Below are positions 1-7,111 of a stretch of 27,204 nucleotides of DNA, piece by piece. Position 1 is the first letter of the stretch. The number at the start of each line of letters is the position of its first letter. The stretch is from the NCBI GenBank assembly GCA_014379705.1, contig JACMLI010000735.1, forward strand, positions 1 to 27,204. Reading direction: 5' to 3'. A model generated the notes under the pieces. That model saw only the letters and a list, made by a program, of their open reading frames with translations. It had not been told where the DNA came from and ran no database searches. This stretch comes from Gemmatimonadaceae bacterium. GTDB taxonomy: Bacteria > Gemmatimonadota > Gemmatimonadetes > Gemmatimonadales > Gemmatimonadaceae. A program made the translations under genes and the position numbers.

Positions 1-2
1 CG

Positions 3-110
3 GGCGGCGTGGGCCGCCTCGCCGCGTCGGCCCGCACGGAGTTGATCATCGCGGCCCTGGCCCTCGCCGCGACCGCGGTGCTCGTGGCCACGCCACAGCC
101 GGGAGAGTGA
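3..110 (+). CDS. C-terminal fragment of a probable CopD-like membrane protein
   Basis: An open frame enters from the left edge and stops at TGA 108-110. The 35 visible residues have a basic/polar stretch (RLAASARTELI), then a hydrophobic helix (IIAALALAATAVLVA) and a short TPQPGE tail. An R-x-E-L start to a final helix, followed by 'TP' at the end, is what I recall for the C-terminus of CopD/YcnJ-type copper-resistance membrane proteins, but the fragment is too short to be certain. Its stop overlaps the GTG that could start the next frame, so the two genes may be co-transcribed. Any other polytopic membrane protein ending in a helix is possible. Confidence 0.5.
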   Translation, partial: GGVGRLAASARTELIIAALALAATAVLVATPQPGE

Positions 111-169
111 CGATGCGGGAGCTTCGGCGGGTCGCCTGTATTACCTTCTCCCGCCCCGCCCTTCACGCG

Positions 170-961
170 ATGGTCCTCCGTTTCGCCGCACGTCGAGTGC
201 TCCTGATGCTGGCAGCGATCCTGCTGGTCGCGGGGTGCGAGCGCCTGCGCGCGGAGACGCTTCCGCCGTCGTTCGACATCATCGCGCGCTTCCCGCACGA
301 CTCGAACGCGTACACCCAGGGCCTCGTGTTCGAGGACGGCGCGCTCTACGAGAGCACGGGGCGGTACGGGTACTCCGACCTTCGTCGCGTGGACCTGCGG
401 ACCGGGAGGGTGCGGAAGTCGGTGGCGCTTCCCGACAACCGATTCGGGGAAGGGCTCGCGTTACTCGACGGCCGGCTCTACCTGCTCACGTGGGAATCGC
501 GCGTGGCCTACGTGTACGATGCGGGCACGCTCGCCCAGGTGGACTCGTTCACCTATGCCGGGGAGGGCTGGGGACTCACCGCCGATGGCACGTCCCTGAT
601 CATGAGCGACGGTTCGGACTCCCTGCGCTTCCTGTCGCCGAAGACCGGGGCGGTGGAGCGCGTGCTCCATGTCACCCGCGATCGGTCCCCCCTCTCCAAG
701 CTCAACGAACTCGAGTACGTCGACGGCGAGCTGCTCGCGAACGTCTACGAATCCGACTGGCTGGCGCGCATCGATCCGTCCACCGGGGTCGTGCGCGAGC
801 TCGTGGATCTCGCCGACCTCTATCCGCGGCGCAAGCGGCGCGATGCCGATGACGTGATGAACGGGATCGCCCGGGGCCCGGTGGCGGGGACCCTGCTGGT
901 CACGGGCAAGATGTGGCCGACGCTGTACCACATCCGGCTGCGGACTCCCGCGGCTCGTTAG
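170..961 (+). CDS. Glutaminyl-peptide cyclotransferase (glutamine cyclotransferase family), putative lipoprotein
   Basis: The product matches the plant-type glutamine cyclotransferase family (a beta-propeller enzyme that turns N-terminal glutamine into pyroglutamate with release of ammonia). The hallmark N-terminal repeat is present, with F-P-H-D-S-N-A-Y-T-Q-G-L followed by LYESTGRYG. Later repeats read EGWGLTADG, LNELEY, NVYESDWLARIDPSTG and MNGIA, in the order usual for the family. The frame is open from GTG 107, but I prefer ATG 170: it places a clean signal peptide (VLRFAARRVLLMLAAILLVAG) directly before Cys24, a lipobox LVAG|C, implying a membrane-anchored lipoprotein facing the periplasm. 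No clear ribosome site was seen for either start. About 263 aa, normal for the family. The gene ends 3 nt from the converging neighbour; the stop TAG lies inside a CGTTAGGC octamer. Confidence 0.88.
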   Translation: MVLRFAARRVLLMLAAILLVAGCERLRAETLPPSFDIIARFPHDSNAYTQGLVFEDGALYESTGRYGYSDLRRVDLRTGRVRKSVALPDNRFGEGLALLDGRLYLLTWESRVAYVYDAGTLAQVDSFTYAGEGWGLTADGTSLIMSDGSDSLRFLSPKTGAVERVLHVTRDRSPLSKLNELEYVDGELLANVYESDWLARIDPSTGVVRELVDLADLYPRRKRRDADDVMNGIARGPVAGTLLVTGKMWPTLYHIRLRTPAAR

Positions 962-964
962 GCC

Positions 965-1894
965 CTAGTCGGGCCCGATCGTGGTGTCCGAGAGCTTGCG
1001 CAGGATCTCCTCGTAGTACGGCTTCTCCCGCAGCGACGCGCGCGAGCCCGGGAAGTACACGAGGCTCAGCGTGGCCCCGAAGTCATTCATGTCGGTGAGC
1101 ACGATCGCCACGCGCTGGTCGCTCGACAGGCGCGTGTTGTCGATCATCGGCGTGCTAAAGAAGCCGAGGGGAAAGTCCACGGAGTTGCGGGAGGCCGCGG
1201 AGCCGGACACGCCCTCCTGCGCTGGCGTCTCGATCTCGAGCCCGACCCTGAGCTCGCGGCGAACGAGGTCGGCGCCGCTCAAGGTCACGCGAAAGCGGCG
1301 CGTGATGCCGCCGAGCGTGAGTTCCACATCCTCCAGCTGCTCCGACTTTGTCCCGGCGGTGAGGCTGTCGCTGAGGATGACGGTCCAGTCGAAGCGCTTG
1401 CCACCCGCTTCGAGCACGATCATCTGCTTGCGGGTGACTTCGCGCGCGAGCTCACCAAGGCGTGCCGCGTAGCCGCGCTTGGCCTCGGCGGACATCTGTG
1501 ACGTGGCGATCTCGCGTTCGAGGTGCTCGTAGAGCGGCACGAGGTTCAGCGCCTCGTGAAAGTTCTGCGCGAGGAGTTCCATCTTGAGCAGCTTGCTCTC
1601 CAGCTGTTCCGAGCGCGCATCGAAGAAGGACCCAATGATCGACTGGAACATCTCCTTCCGGAGCGTCGCCTCCGATTCCTCGCGACGCGTCATCAGTTCG
1701 GAGTAGAGGCGCAGCTTTGCCTCGTTGGACTGCTGCCGCTCGATGGTGCGCGATCCCATGTACCCGAGGCTGGCGACGGCGAGCGCGGTCAGGAGGCCCC
1801 CCAGCGGAGACAGCACGATCTGGAGGATGTCCCAGAAGTCCTTGTGGTCGCGCGTCCGTACCGCGACCTCGTCCGCCTTCACGTCGTCAACCAT
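965..1894 (-). CDS. Membrane-anchored coiled-coil protein of unknown function
   Basis: A 309-aa protein I do not recognise. A charged N-terminus is followed by one predicted membrane helix at about residues 25-47 (ILQIVLSPLGGLLTALAVASLGYMG). Residues about 50-165 are long, charged and Leu-rich (IERQQSNEAKLRLYSELMTR, then SEQLESKLLKMELLAQNFHE), probably helical or coiled coil. Residues about 165-300 look like mixed beta structure (DVELTLGGITRRFRVTLSG; RVAIVLTDMNDFGATLSLVY). One membrane span plus a periplasmic or cytoplasmic beta domain is the likely shape; topology is not decided. The ATG lies 3 nt after the stop of the upstream small secreted protein, so the two are almost certainly translated from one message. 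Codon use is like the surrounding genes, so it is probably native. Confidence 0.72.
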   Translation of the reverse strand: MVDDVKADEVAVRTRDHKDFWDILQIVLSPLGGLLTALAVASLGYMGSRTIERQQSNEAKLRLYSELMTRREESEATLRKEMFQSIIGSFFDARSEQLESKLLKMELLAQNFHEALNLVPLYEHLEREIATSQMSAEAKRGYAARLGELAREVTRKQMIVLEAGGKRFDWTVILSDSLTAGTKSEQLEDVELTLGGITRRFRVTLSGADLVRRELRVGLEIETPAQEGVSGSAASRNSVDFPLGFFSTPMIDNTRLSSDQRVAIVLTDMNDFGATLSLVYFPGSRASLREKPYYEEILRKLSDTTIGPD

Positions 1895-1897
1895 GCA

Positions 1898-2215
1898 TCA
1901 CACGCGTTTGAGAATGAACGCCCCGTCCTTGAGCTCGAGCACGAGCCGATACCGGGACGGCTTGTCGAACACCACGACGTCGACCGACGCGGGCTTCCCG
2001 TCGTGCGTGACCGTCACGACGCACTTGCCACCGGCTTTCGTCGCCAGGCGGAACGACCCTGCATCATCGGTCTTGCCCTTCACGGTGTCGGTGCCGCACA
2101 CCATCTGGATGGGCGCCTGGGCGACGTACTTGTCGCCGATCCGCACGTCGCCGAAGATCTCGCCCGCAGTCGCCGGCATCACCATCGCGGCCAGCGTCAT
2201 TGCCATGTGCATCAT
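1898..2215 (-). CDS. Small secreted protein, carboxypeptidase-regulatory-like beta domain
   Basis: About 105 aa. A Met-rich signal peptide (MMHMAMTLAAMVMPATA) precedes a beta-rich domain: GEIFGDVRIGDKYVAQAPIQ, then VKGKTDDAGSFRLAT, KCVVTVTHDGKPASVDVVVF and YRLVLELKDG. The order G-x-V-x-x-G ... T-D-x-x-G-x-F is typical of prealbumin-like/carboxypeptidase regulatory-like domains, which are extracellular binding or scaffold folds without catalysis. Two cysteines (in QMVCGTD and GKCVV) could form a disulfide. I chose ATG 2215 because GAGG lies 8 nt upstream. The frame runs back to GTG 2242, but that codon is inside a dispersed intergenic repeat (2235-2261), so the longer start is unlikely. It is translationally coupled to the coiled-coil membrane protein that follows, hinting that the two act together at the envelope. 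Confidence 0.68.
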   Translation of the reverse strand: MMHMAMTLAAMVMPATAGEIFGDVRIGDKYVAQAPIQMVCGTDTVKGKTDDAGSFRLATKAGGKCVVTVTHDGKPASVDVVVFDKPSRYRLVLELKDGAFILKRV

Positions 2216-2234
2216 CGTCATTTCCTCAAGGCCT

Positions 2235-2261
2235 CGTCGCACCGGCGAAAGGCGGTGCCCC
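2235..2261 (-). repeat. 27-bp dispersed hairpin repeat, copy A
   Basis: Read on the minus strand this begins GGGGCACCG and ends GGTGCGACG, with a CG-rich stem closing a TTTC loop. It matches the other 27-bp copies at 16205, 18716, 18773, 25751 and 25813. The stem pair T-A seen at stem position 6/21 in the copy at 25813 is A-T here, so pairing is kept while the bases change; position 10/17 is mismatched. It sits upstream of the small secreted protein gene. Confidence 0.75.
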
Positions 2262-2361
2262 GTGTTGTTGTGTCTCCATCCAACCCCAATCGCCCGGCAT
2301 CAAACACCGATGCAGACTTGAGAGGTCCCGGGATCCCCGAGAAAGCTACCGTCTTCTCCCG

Positions 2362-4266
2362 CTACTGGACGGTGCTCGACCCCAGCGCCCCCAGCAGGTC
2401 CGTGACTCGGTACACGCGCCCGCCGCGTACCACGGTTTCCACGCGCGCCAGGTCACCAATCCGCTCTGCCGGCCGGCCATTCACCACGATGAGGTCGGCC
2501 ACCTTGCCGGCCACGATACTGCCGTAGTCCCGGTCTTCCTTCATCACACGCGCGGCGTCGATCGTGGCGATCTGCAGGACGCGCGGCGCGGGGATGCCCG
2601 CCAGCGCGTACATCTCGAGCTCGCGACGATAGGTCGTCCCCGTGGTGTTGTCCGTGCCGGCAACGAGCGGCACACCGGCATCGTAGAGGCGACGGATGAG
2701 CCGCACGTACGCCGAGTCCGCACGCGACTGGTCCGACGATCCGCCAGCGCCGACAACCGACGCGCCCCCGCCGATCCAGAGATTGAACGTCCCGTCGATC
2801 ACCGTCTGGTGTTCGGCGAGGAAGTTCACGAGCGAGGTCATGCCGGGACTGTCCACATCGATGCGCGGTGCCACGGCCGTCGCGACAATGGAGTAGGCGC
2901 GCATCTGCGGCAGGTAGAGCGAGTCGGGATAGAAGTCGGAGAAGAGGAATGCGGCGTGCTGGATCTCGTCGAAGCCTAACGACACCGCGGCCCGCACCGA
3001 CATGCCGCGCGGGATGTGCCCGCTGAGCCGCATGCCACGCTGCTTCGCCTCGGCCGCGATCACCGGCACGAGGTCGGGGTGCAGCACGTTGTACAGCTTG
3101 ACCTGCTTGTACCCGAGCGAGTCGTAGCGGGCGACCCACGCGCGCGCCTCGGCTTCGTTGGAGGCGATCGCCGCCGTCGGCCCGGCCCACGCCAGCAGCC
3201 CTTCCATGAAGCCCGCGAGGATCAGGCGTGGGGACGCGAGCTTTCCGGCCCGCTCACGGTCCCGCTGCGACACCGCGACGTCCAGGTCGGCGGCCATGTC
3301 ACGCGCCGTCGTCAGCCCCTGCGCCAACTGCATGAGGCTTCCGCTGCCCTGGTTCGAGACCTGCACGTGCGTGTGCATCTCCCACATGCCGGGCATGATC
3401 GTCTTGCCCGTGATGTCGAACACGCTCGCGTCGGCCGGGATCGGGATGGAATCCACGGGGCCGACGCGGAGGATGCGATCGCCCTGCACGATGACCGTTT
3501 GCCGCGGACGCATGGTGCCGGTCTCGCTGTCGAACACGTCTCCGCCCTTGAACACGACGAGGCCGGTCGTCTTGAGCCGCACCTTCGCCGAAATGGCTTC
3601 GCCCTGTGCATTGCGCCATCGCAGCTCAATGGCCCGGAGCGATTCCATGAGTGGCACGGCCGACTCGCGCACCGTGATGAACCATTGCGCATCCGTGGAA
3701 AGGAGGGCGCCGTTCTCGTCGAGCCACACGCCACTCGGCGTGGTGCTCGTGCCGCGATAGATCATCACGAGGCGGGCGCGCTGCCGACGCGCGCCGACGC
3801 GCAGCAGGGTGTCGGCGATGACTTCTGCACGCGCGCGCCCTGACGGCGCGATCGCCGCACTGCGTTCGGGTCGGCCGAGCAGGTGCCGCGCGAGGGCGGC
3901 ATCATCCCACGGCGTGCCGTTGCGCAGGCCGACCCACGAGCCGGTGCGCAGGGCGGATCGCATGGTGCCGTACACGATCGAGTCCCCGACCACCTCGAAT
4001 CGGTCACCGGGTTGCCCGACCGTTCCGTCGGGGAGCACCGGACGCGATTCACCGGCGACCACCGCGCCGTTCGCGCCAAGTCGGTACCGCGTCTCGACGC
4101 GCGTGCCGCGGTTGCGATCGCGAAAGACGAAGCGTGACACCACGGAGTCGCGTGAAGTCATCACCACGAGGTCGCCGGCGGGGCGTCCATGGTTCATGAC
4201 GAGCCAGCGCGAACTGTCGGCAGCTGGGGTCAGGAGGAGAGCTGCGAGCGTGAACAGCGAGAACAT
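2362..4266 (-). CDS. Secreted amidohydrolase-family protein
   Basis: About 634 aa from ATG 4266, chosen because it gives a signal peptide (MFSLFTLAALLLTPAADSS); the frame stays open to 4530 but that extension is Arg/Pro-rich with no family resemblance. Residues about 20-270 form an N-terminal beta region that I cannot assign. Residues about 270-630 are an imidazolonepropionase/prolidase-like amidohydrolase: PGMWEMHTHVQ (metal-binding H-x-H at about 297/299), VKLYN at about 387, SGHIP at about 413, IQHAA at about 436, AGTDN at about 536, and the closing GSIVAGKVADLIVVNG. All metal-site motifs of a binuclear or mononuclear metal hydrolase are present, so it is probably active, perhaps on peptides or cyclic amides outside the cytoplasm. 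Substrate unknown. It lies 118 nt downstream of the GT39-like gene on the same strand. Confidence 0.85.
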   Translation of the reverse strand: MFSLFTLAALLLTPAADSSRWLVMNHGRPAGDLVVMTSRDSVVSRFVFRDRNRGTRVETRYRLGANGAVVAGESRPVLPDGTVGQPGDRFEVVGDSIVYGTMRSALRTGSWVGLRNGTPWDDAALARHLLGRPERSAAIAPSGRARAEVIADTLLRVGARRQRARLVMIYRGTSTTPSGVWLDENGALLSTDAQWFITVRESAVPLMESLRAIELRWRNAQGEAISAKVRLKTTGLVVFKGGDVFDSETGTMRPRQTVIVQGDRILRVGPVDSIPIPADASVFDITGKTIMPGMWEMHTHVQVSNQGSGSLMQLAQGLTTARDMAADLDVAVSQRDRERAGKLASPRLILAGFMEGLLAWAGPTAAIASNEAEARAWVARYDSLGYKQVKLYNVLHPDLVPVIAAEAKQRGMRLSGHIPRGMSVRAAVSLGFDEIQHAAFLFSDFYPDSLYLPQMRAYSIVATAVAPRIDVDSPGMTSLVNFLAEHQTVIDGTFNLWIGGGASVVGAGGSSDQSRADSAYVRLIRRLYDAGVPLVAGTDNTTGTTYRRELEMYALAGIPAPRVLQIATIDAARVMKEDRDYGSIVAGKVADLIVVNGRPAERIGDLARVETVVRGGRVYRVTDLLGALGSSTVQ

Positions 4267-4384
4267 CGAAGGCCTGGGGCGAGGAGATGCATGGAGACTA
4301 CACAGGCGATCACGATGGGCAACCGGCCATGGCGGCAGGGCAGACTCGCCCTGACGAGGTGCCAGCGACTGGACGTGTCGCCAC

Positions 4385-6031
4385 TCAACGTTGTGGTGGC
4401 GGCCCTCCGGCGATGAAGGCGTCGAGAGGGGATTCACGAGCAAACGGCCGACATCCCGGCCGCTGAGTCGTCGACATGGCCGGCACTGGGAACGACTCGG
4501 CATCGGCCGCCGCCAGACGCACCGAGTCACTCAGGTCATACAGCTCCACTCCGACTGCCGGGCGCGTGAGCGAGGAAAGGATCAGCGAATCGCGCTGCAC
4601 GCCGATGGTCGACAGGTACGACCGCGCCGTCTTTCGCGCCGCGGCGAATGCCCCGTTTTCCGCAGAAAGCAGCCAAAGGCGCCGCACTCCGCGGAACTGG
4701 TCGACGTCGCGCACATAGGCGCGCGTGCTGTCCCTGTCACAGCGCACCGTCGTGAAATCACCCGGGTGCACGCCATAGCGCTCGGCGTAATACAGCAGGG
4801 GGATGCGGGCGAGCGGGAAGGCGTGGATTCGATCCCCAGGCTGGCGTCGTTGCTGCAGGAACGCCATCACGGCGCGTTGGTGCTCGATGTCGTACGGCGG
4901 CGGTGTCGCGACGATCGCCGCCACCGGCGGGGCGAGCAACGCAGTCATCGCGACATACCCAACTGCCGGATGCATGCGGGCACCGATGTGACGGATCCAC
5001 TCCGCCCCGGCGGCGATCGTGAGCAGCAACACCGGGATGAGGTAGAACATCAGCCGGCCGCGAAACGGGTACTGCTGCGCGACAGCCGCCACAACGGCCA
5101 CGATGACGATCGCGGTCAGCATCGACGCCTCGAATGCGCGACGACGCCAGAGCGCGACAAAGCCGGCGATGGCGACAGCCAGGTACGCCACCGGCCAGCG
5201 GTAGCTCAGGAGTGTCGGGTCAGTGAAGACGGAGACGGACTGCTCCCCCAACCATCGCAATGCAGCCAGCGGGTGGAAGGGAAGCGGCATGAAGCCGCGC
5301 ACCCAGAACTCCTGCATGAACTGCGCGGTCGAGGGCGCCATGGCCTGCCGACCCGCCGCGACTGCAAGGAGGCAACCGGCGGCCCATACAGGCACGGTGA
5401 TGAAGACCACGCGCTGGAGTCGGCGATCGCGCGCGCGGAGCCATTCGATCGTCATCGCCGCCCCGATCCCGCCGAGGACGAGGACCGACGCCTGGGAAAA
5501 CCAGACGAGGACGAAGCCCGCGACGCCAGCGAATACCAGGCGGCGCGTTGGGAGGTCGTTGCGCGCGAGGTCAAGCGCGAGGAGCAGCACCAGGATGGTC
5601 GCTGTCGCGTCGCCCTCGTACTGCTTCACCTCGGCGCCGTACTTGATGAATGGGATTCCGATCGCGAACAGCGCCACGGCGAACGGCACGGCGAGACCTT
5701 CGAGCGTCCGTTCCGCGAGCCGCCGGAAGAGCAACATCGCGGCAACGGCGCAGAGGAACGGTGGGAGCCTGAGCGCGAGTTCGTTCTTCCCGAAGGCGAT
5801 CACGGAGAGTTTTTCGAGGAGCAGGAATCCGCGCGGCGCCACCTGATCGAGGAGCAGGGGTGTGGTCAACAGCTCACCCAGGCTCAGTGCCTCGATGTTG
5901 CGAGCGAGCAGAACTTCGTCGAGCCAGAGCGAGGTTGCCGGGACGTACGCCCATGCGCGCAGGACGAGTCCGAGACCCACGAGGATGGTCAGGCACGTCG
6001 GGCTCCGCAGCAGCTGTTCGAGGCGGCTCAT
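4385..6031 (-). CDS. GT39/ArnT-like integral membrane glycosyltransferase
   Basis: About 548 aa with a dozen or so hydrophobic segments in the first 400 residues and a soluble C-terminal tail. The N-terminal helix is followed by SLWLDEVLLARNIEALSLGE; the Asp-Glu in the first external loop is the catalytic-site signature of GT-C enzymes using polyprenyl-phosphate sugars (PMT/ArnT families). APRGFLLLEKL and KNELALRLPPFLCAV follow as usual for these proteins. The C-terminal domain (RIHAFPLARIPLLYYAERYG ... RGVRRLWLLSAENG) resembles the soluble tail common in bacterial GT39-like proteins. Start ATG 6031 is preferred over ATG 6067 because it begins close to the first helix; no strong ribosome site distinguishes them. 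Likely role: transfer of a lipid-linked sugar to an envelope acceptor; the acceptor cannot be told. Confidence 0.83.
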   Translation of the reverse strand: MSRLEQLLRSPTCLTILVGLGLVLRAWAYVPATSLWLDEVLLARNIEALSLGELLTTPLLLDQVAPRGFLLLEKLSVIAFGKNELALRLPPFLCAVAAMLLFRRLAERTLEGLAVPFAVALFAIGIPFIKYGAEVKQYEGDATATILVLLLALDLARNDLPTRRLVFAGVAGFVLVWFSQASVLVLGGIGAAMTIEWLRARDRRLQRVVFITVPVWAAGCLLAVAAGRQAMAPSTAQFMQEFWVRGFMPLPFHPLAALRWLGEQSVSVFTDPTLLSYRWPVAYLAVAIAGFVALWRRRAFEASMLTAIVIVAVVAAVAQQYPFRGRLMFYLIPVLLLTIAAGAEWIRHIGARMHPAVGYVAMTALLAPPVAAIVATPPPYDIEHQRAVMAFLQQRRQPGDRIHAFPLARIPLLYYAERYGVHPGDFTTVRCDRDSTRAYVRDVDQFRGVRRLWLLSAENGAFAAARKTARSYLSTIGVQRDSLILSSLTRPAVGVELYDLSDSVRLAAADAESFPVPAMSTTQRPGCRPFARESPLDAFIAGGPPPQR

Positions 6032-6062
6032 GCGATTCACTCGCGTGGAGTTGGGAGCACCG

Positions 6063-6082
6063 GGCAATCGGCAATCGATAAT
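6063..6082. promoter_or_regulatory. Tandem 7-bp repeat beside an AT-rich core in a divergent gap
   Basis: GGCAATC occurs twice in tandem (6063-6069 and 6070-6076), directly followed by GATAAT. This is the most AT-rich part of the gap between the diverging GT39-like gene and the small membrane protein, so it could be a promoter with an operator. I found no well-spaced -35 on either strand, so this is weak. Confidence 0.25.
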
Positions 6083-6251
6083 AACGCAGGCAGGTCAGAC
6101 GTGCGCCGAGCCGGGTCTCAAGTAAACTCGCGGGCCACAGAGCTTCTCGATCGCGACGGGTCGGATGCGCGCACAACCCGCGTGGAATCGCTTATCATCC
6201 AGCACGAGTGGCCAACCACGGCTGAACGCCGCCCGGATCCCCGGTTCCTGC

Positions 6252-6677
6252 ATGAGTCGAGTACGCCGAATCCTTGCTGTCACAGGTGGGCTGATGCTGA
6301 CCGGCGCGATCGCTGGTGCGCTCGCCGCCGCGATCGGGTTGGGGCTCGCTGCGCTCGTGAGACGTGATCCGAGCGTGTTCCTCGAGGCTGAAGTATGGGG
6401 ATGGAGCGCCCTCGTGGGTGCGACCGTTGGCGGCGTGTTGGCTCCTGCCACTGGCTGGCTCTTCCTTCGCCACGTTCCGCTGGGCGCCTTGGTGGTCCAC
6501 ACGACGCTGGCCACCGCGCTCTTCGGCGGCATCGGAATGGCATTCAACTTCAATCCGCTGATCGCGGCGGGCATCGGCTTCGTGGTTGAATCGGCGCGCC
6601 TCGCGATCCGGACGCCTCGCCGAAAGGCGCGCACGAAGCTCCCGGTCGACGATCCGCCGAAGGCGCTCGAGCCGTAA
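6252..6677 (+). CDS. Small integral membrane protein, function unknown
   Basis: About 141 aa. Four hydrophobic stretches can be seen: VTGGLMLTGAIAGALAAAIG, the WSALVGATVGGVLAPATGWL region, GALVVHTTLATALFGGIGMA and a weaker one around IAAGIGFVVESA. A basic tail follows (RTPRRKARTKLP). The Gly/Ala spacing is typical of packed helices. I do not recognise a family. ATG 6252 (MSRVRRILAV) puts positive residues just before the first helix; the frame is open upstream but that part is not hydrophobic. It is divergent from the GT39-like gene, and a 14-bp fragment of the dispersed hairpin repeat follows its stop. It is 83 nt upstream of the PadR gene and may or may not belong to that unit. Confidence 0.65.
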   Translation: MSRVRRILAVTGGLMLTGAIAGALAAAIGLGLAALVRRDPSVFLEAEVWGWSALVGATVGGVLAPATGWLFLRHVPLGALVVHTTLATALFGGIGMAFNFNPLIAAGIGFVVESARLAIRTPRRKARTKLPVDDPPKALEP

Positions 6678-6691
6678 TCGCCGGAGCGACG
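6678..6691 (+). repeat. Right-half fragment of the dispersed hairpin repeat
   Basis: TCGCCGGAGCGACG here is identical to the right half of the copy at 25813-25839, and starts one base after the TAA of the small membrane protein. The left half (before 6678) does not match the consensus, so this is a decayed or truncated copy, or chance similarity. Confidence 0.4.
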
Positions 6692-6720
6692 TAGACGGGA
6701 GTTCAAACCAACGGACGAGG

Positions 6721-6735
6721 CATAACTGTCTTATG
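6721..6735. promoter_or_regulatory. Candidate PadR operator (short palindrome)
   Basis: CATAA-CTGTC-TTATG is an inverted repeat with 5-bp arms and a 5-nt spacer, 25 nt before the PadR start codon. PadR repressors commonly bind palindromes in their own promoters, so autoregulation is plausible. Arms this short can arise by chance, and it does not resemble the palindrome before the second PadR gene. Confidence 0.25.
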
Positions 6736-6760
6736 GGTCATTCGCGCGCGGAGACGCTGC

Positions 6761-7111
6761 ATGACCCAGACGCCACTGAGGCTGCTCAAGGGCACGTTCG
6801 ACATCCTCATCCTGCGGACCCTGAGCTGGGGACCGGCCCATGGCTACGCCATCTCCCGGTGGATCCGACAGTCGTCGGGCGATGACCTGAGGATCGAAGA
6901 GGGCGCCCTGTATCCGGCGCTCCGCCGCCTCGAGGAGCGAGGGCTCGTGGCGTCCGTGTGGGCCACCTCCGACACCGGCCGCGAGGCGCGCGTGTACCAG
7001 CTCACCGACGCCGGCGAGCGCGCGATGCGCGCCGAGGTCACCGAGTGGCAGCGCTACGTGGCCGCCTTCGCGCGGGTGCTCGCTGCGCGCCCGACCGAGG
7101 GCCTCGCATGA
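6761..7111 (+). CDS. PadR family transcriptional regulator, module 1
   Basis: A 116-aa PadR winged-helix protein, close to the usual short length. Visible family motifs: LLKGTFDILILRTLSWGPAH with HGYAISRWI (helix 1 to 2), IEEGALYPALRRLEERGLV (recognition helix region) and REARVYQLTDAGERAM (wing plus helix). Start ATG 6761 is the natural family start. Its TGA overlaps the ATG of the ADOP permease (ATGA, 4 nt), so the two are co-translated. PadR proteins are repressors relieved by small molecules or stress; with an adjacent permease it probably controls its own operon. The ligand cannot be inferred. Confidence 0.92.
   Translation: MTQTPLRLLKGTFDILILRTLSWGPAHGYAISRWIRQSSGDDLRIEEGALYPALRRLEERGLVASVWATSDTGREARVYQLTDAGERAMRAEVTEWQRYVAAFARVLAARPTEGLA

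Noticed and set aside
961..975. GGCCC-TAGTC-GGGCC hairpin as a terminator between converging genes
   Set aside because: Only 5 bp of stem, no T-tract, and it overlaps both stop codons; it could arise by chance.
2216..2242. Longer start (GTG 2242) for the small secreted protein
   Set aside because: The start codon lies inside the 27-bp hairpin repeat, and GAGG is well placed for ATG 2215.
4391..6367. Long open frame on the + strand (658 codons) opposite the GT39-like gene
   Set aside because: Rich in Arg, His, Asp, Glu and Gln without hydrophobic core or known motifs; it is the complement of a high-GC membrane-protein gene with strong codon bias.
6958..7107. N-terminal extension of ADOP permease 1
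   Set aside because: It overlaps the PadR gene and is Arg-rich; the ATGA overlap at 7108 gives the natural start.
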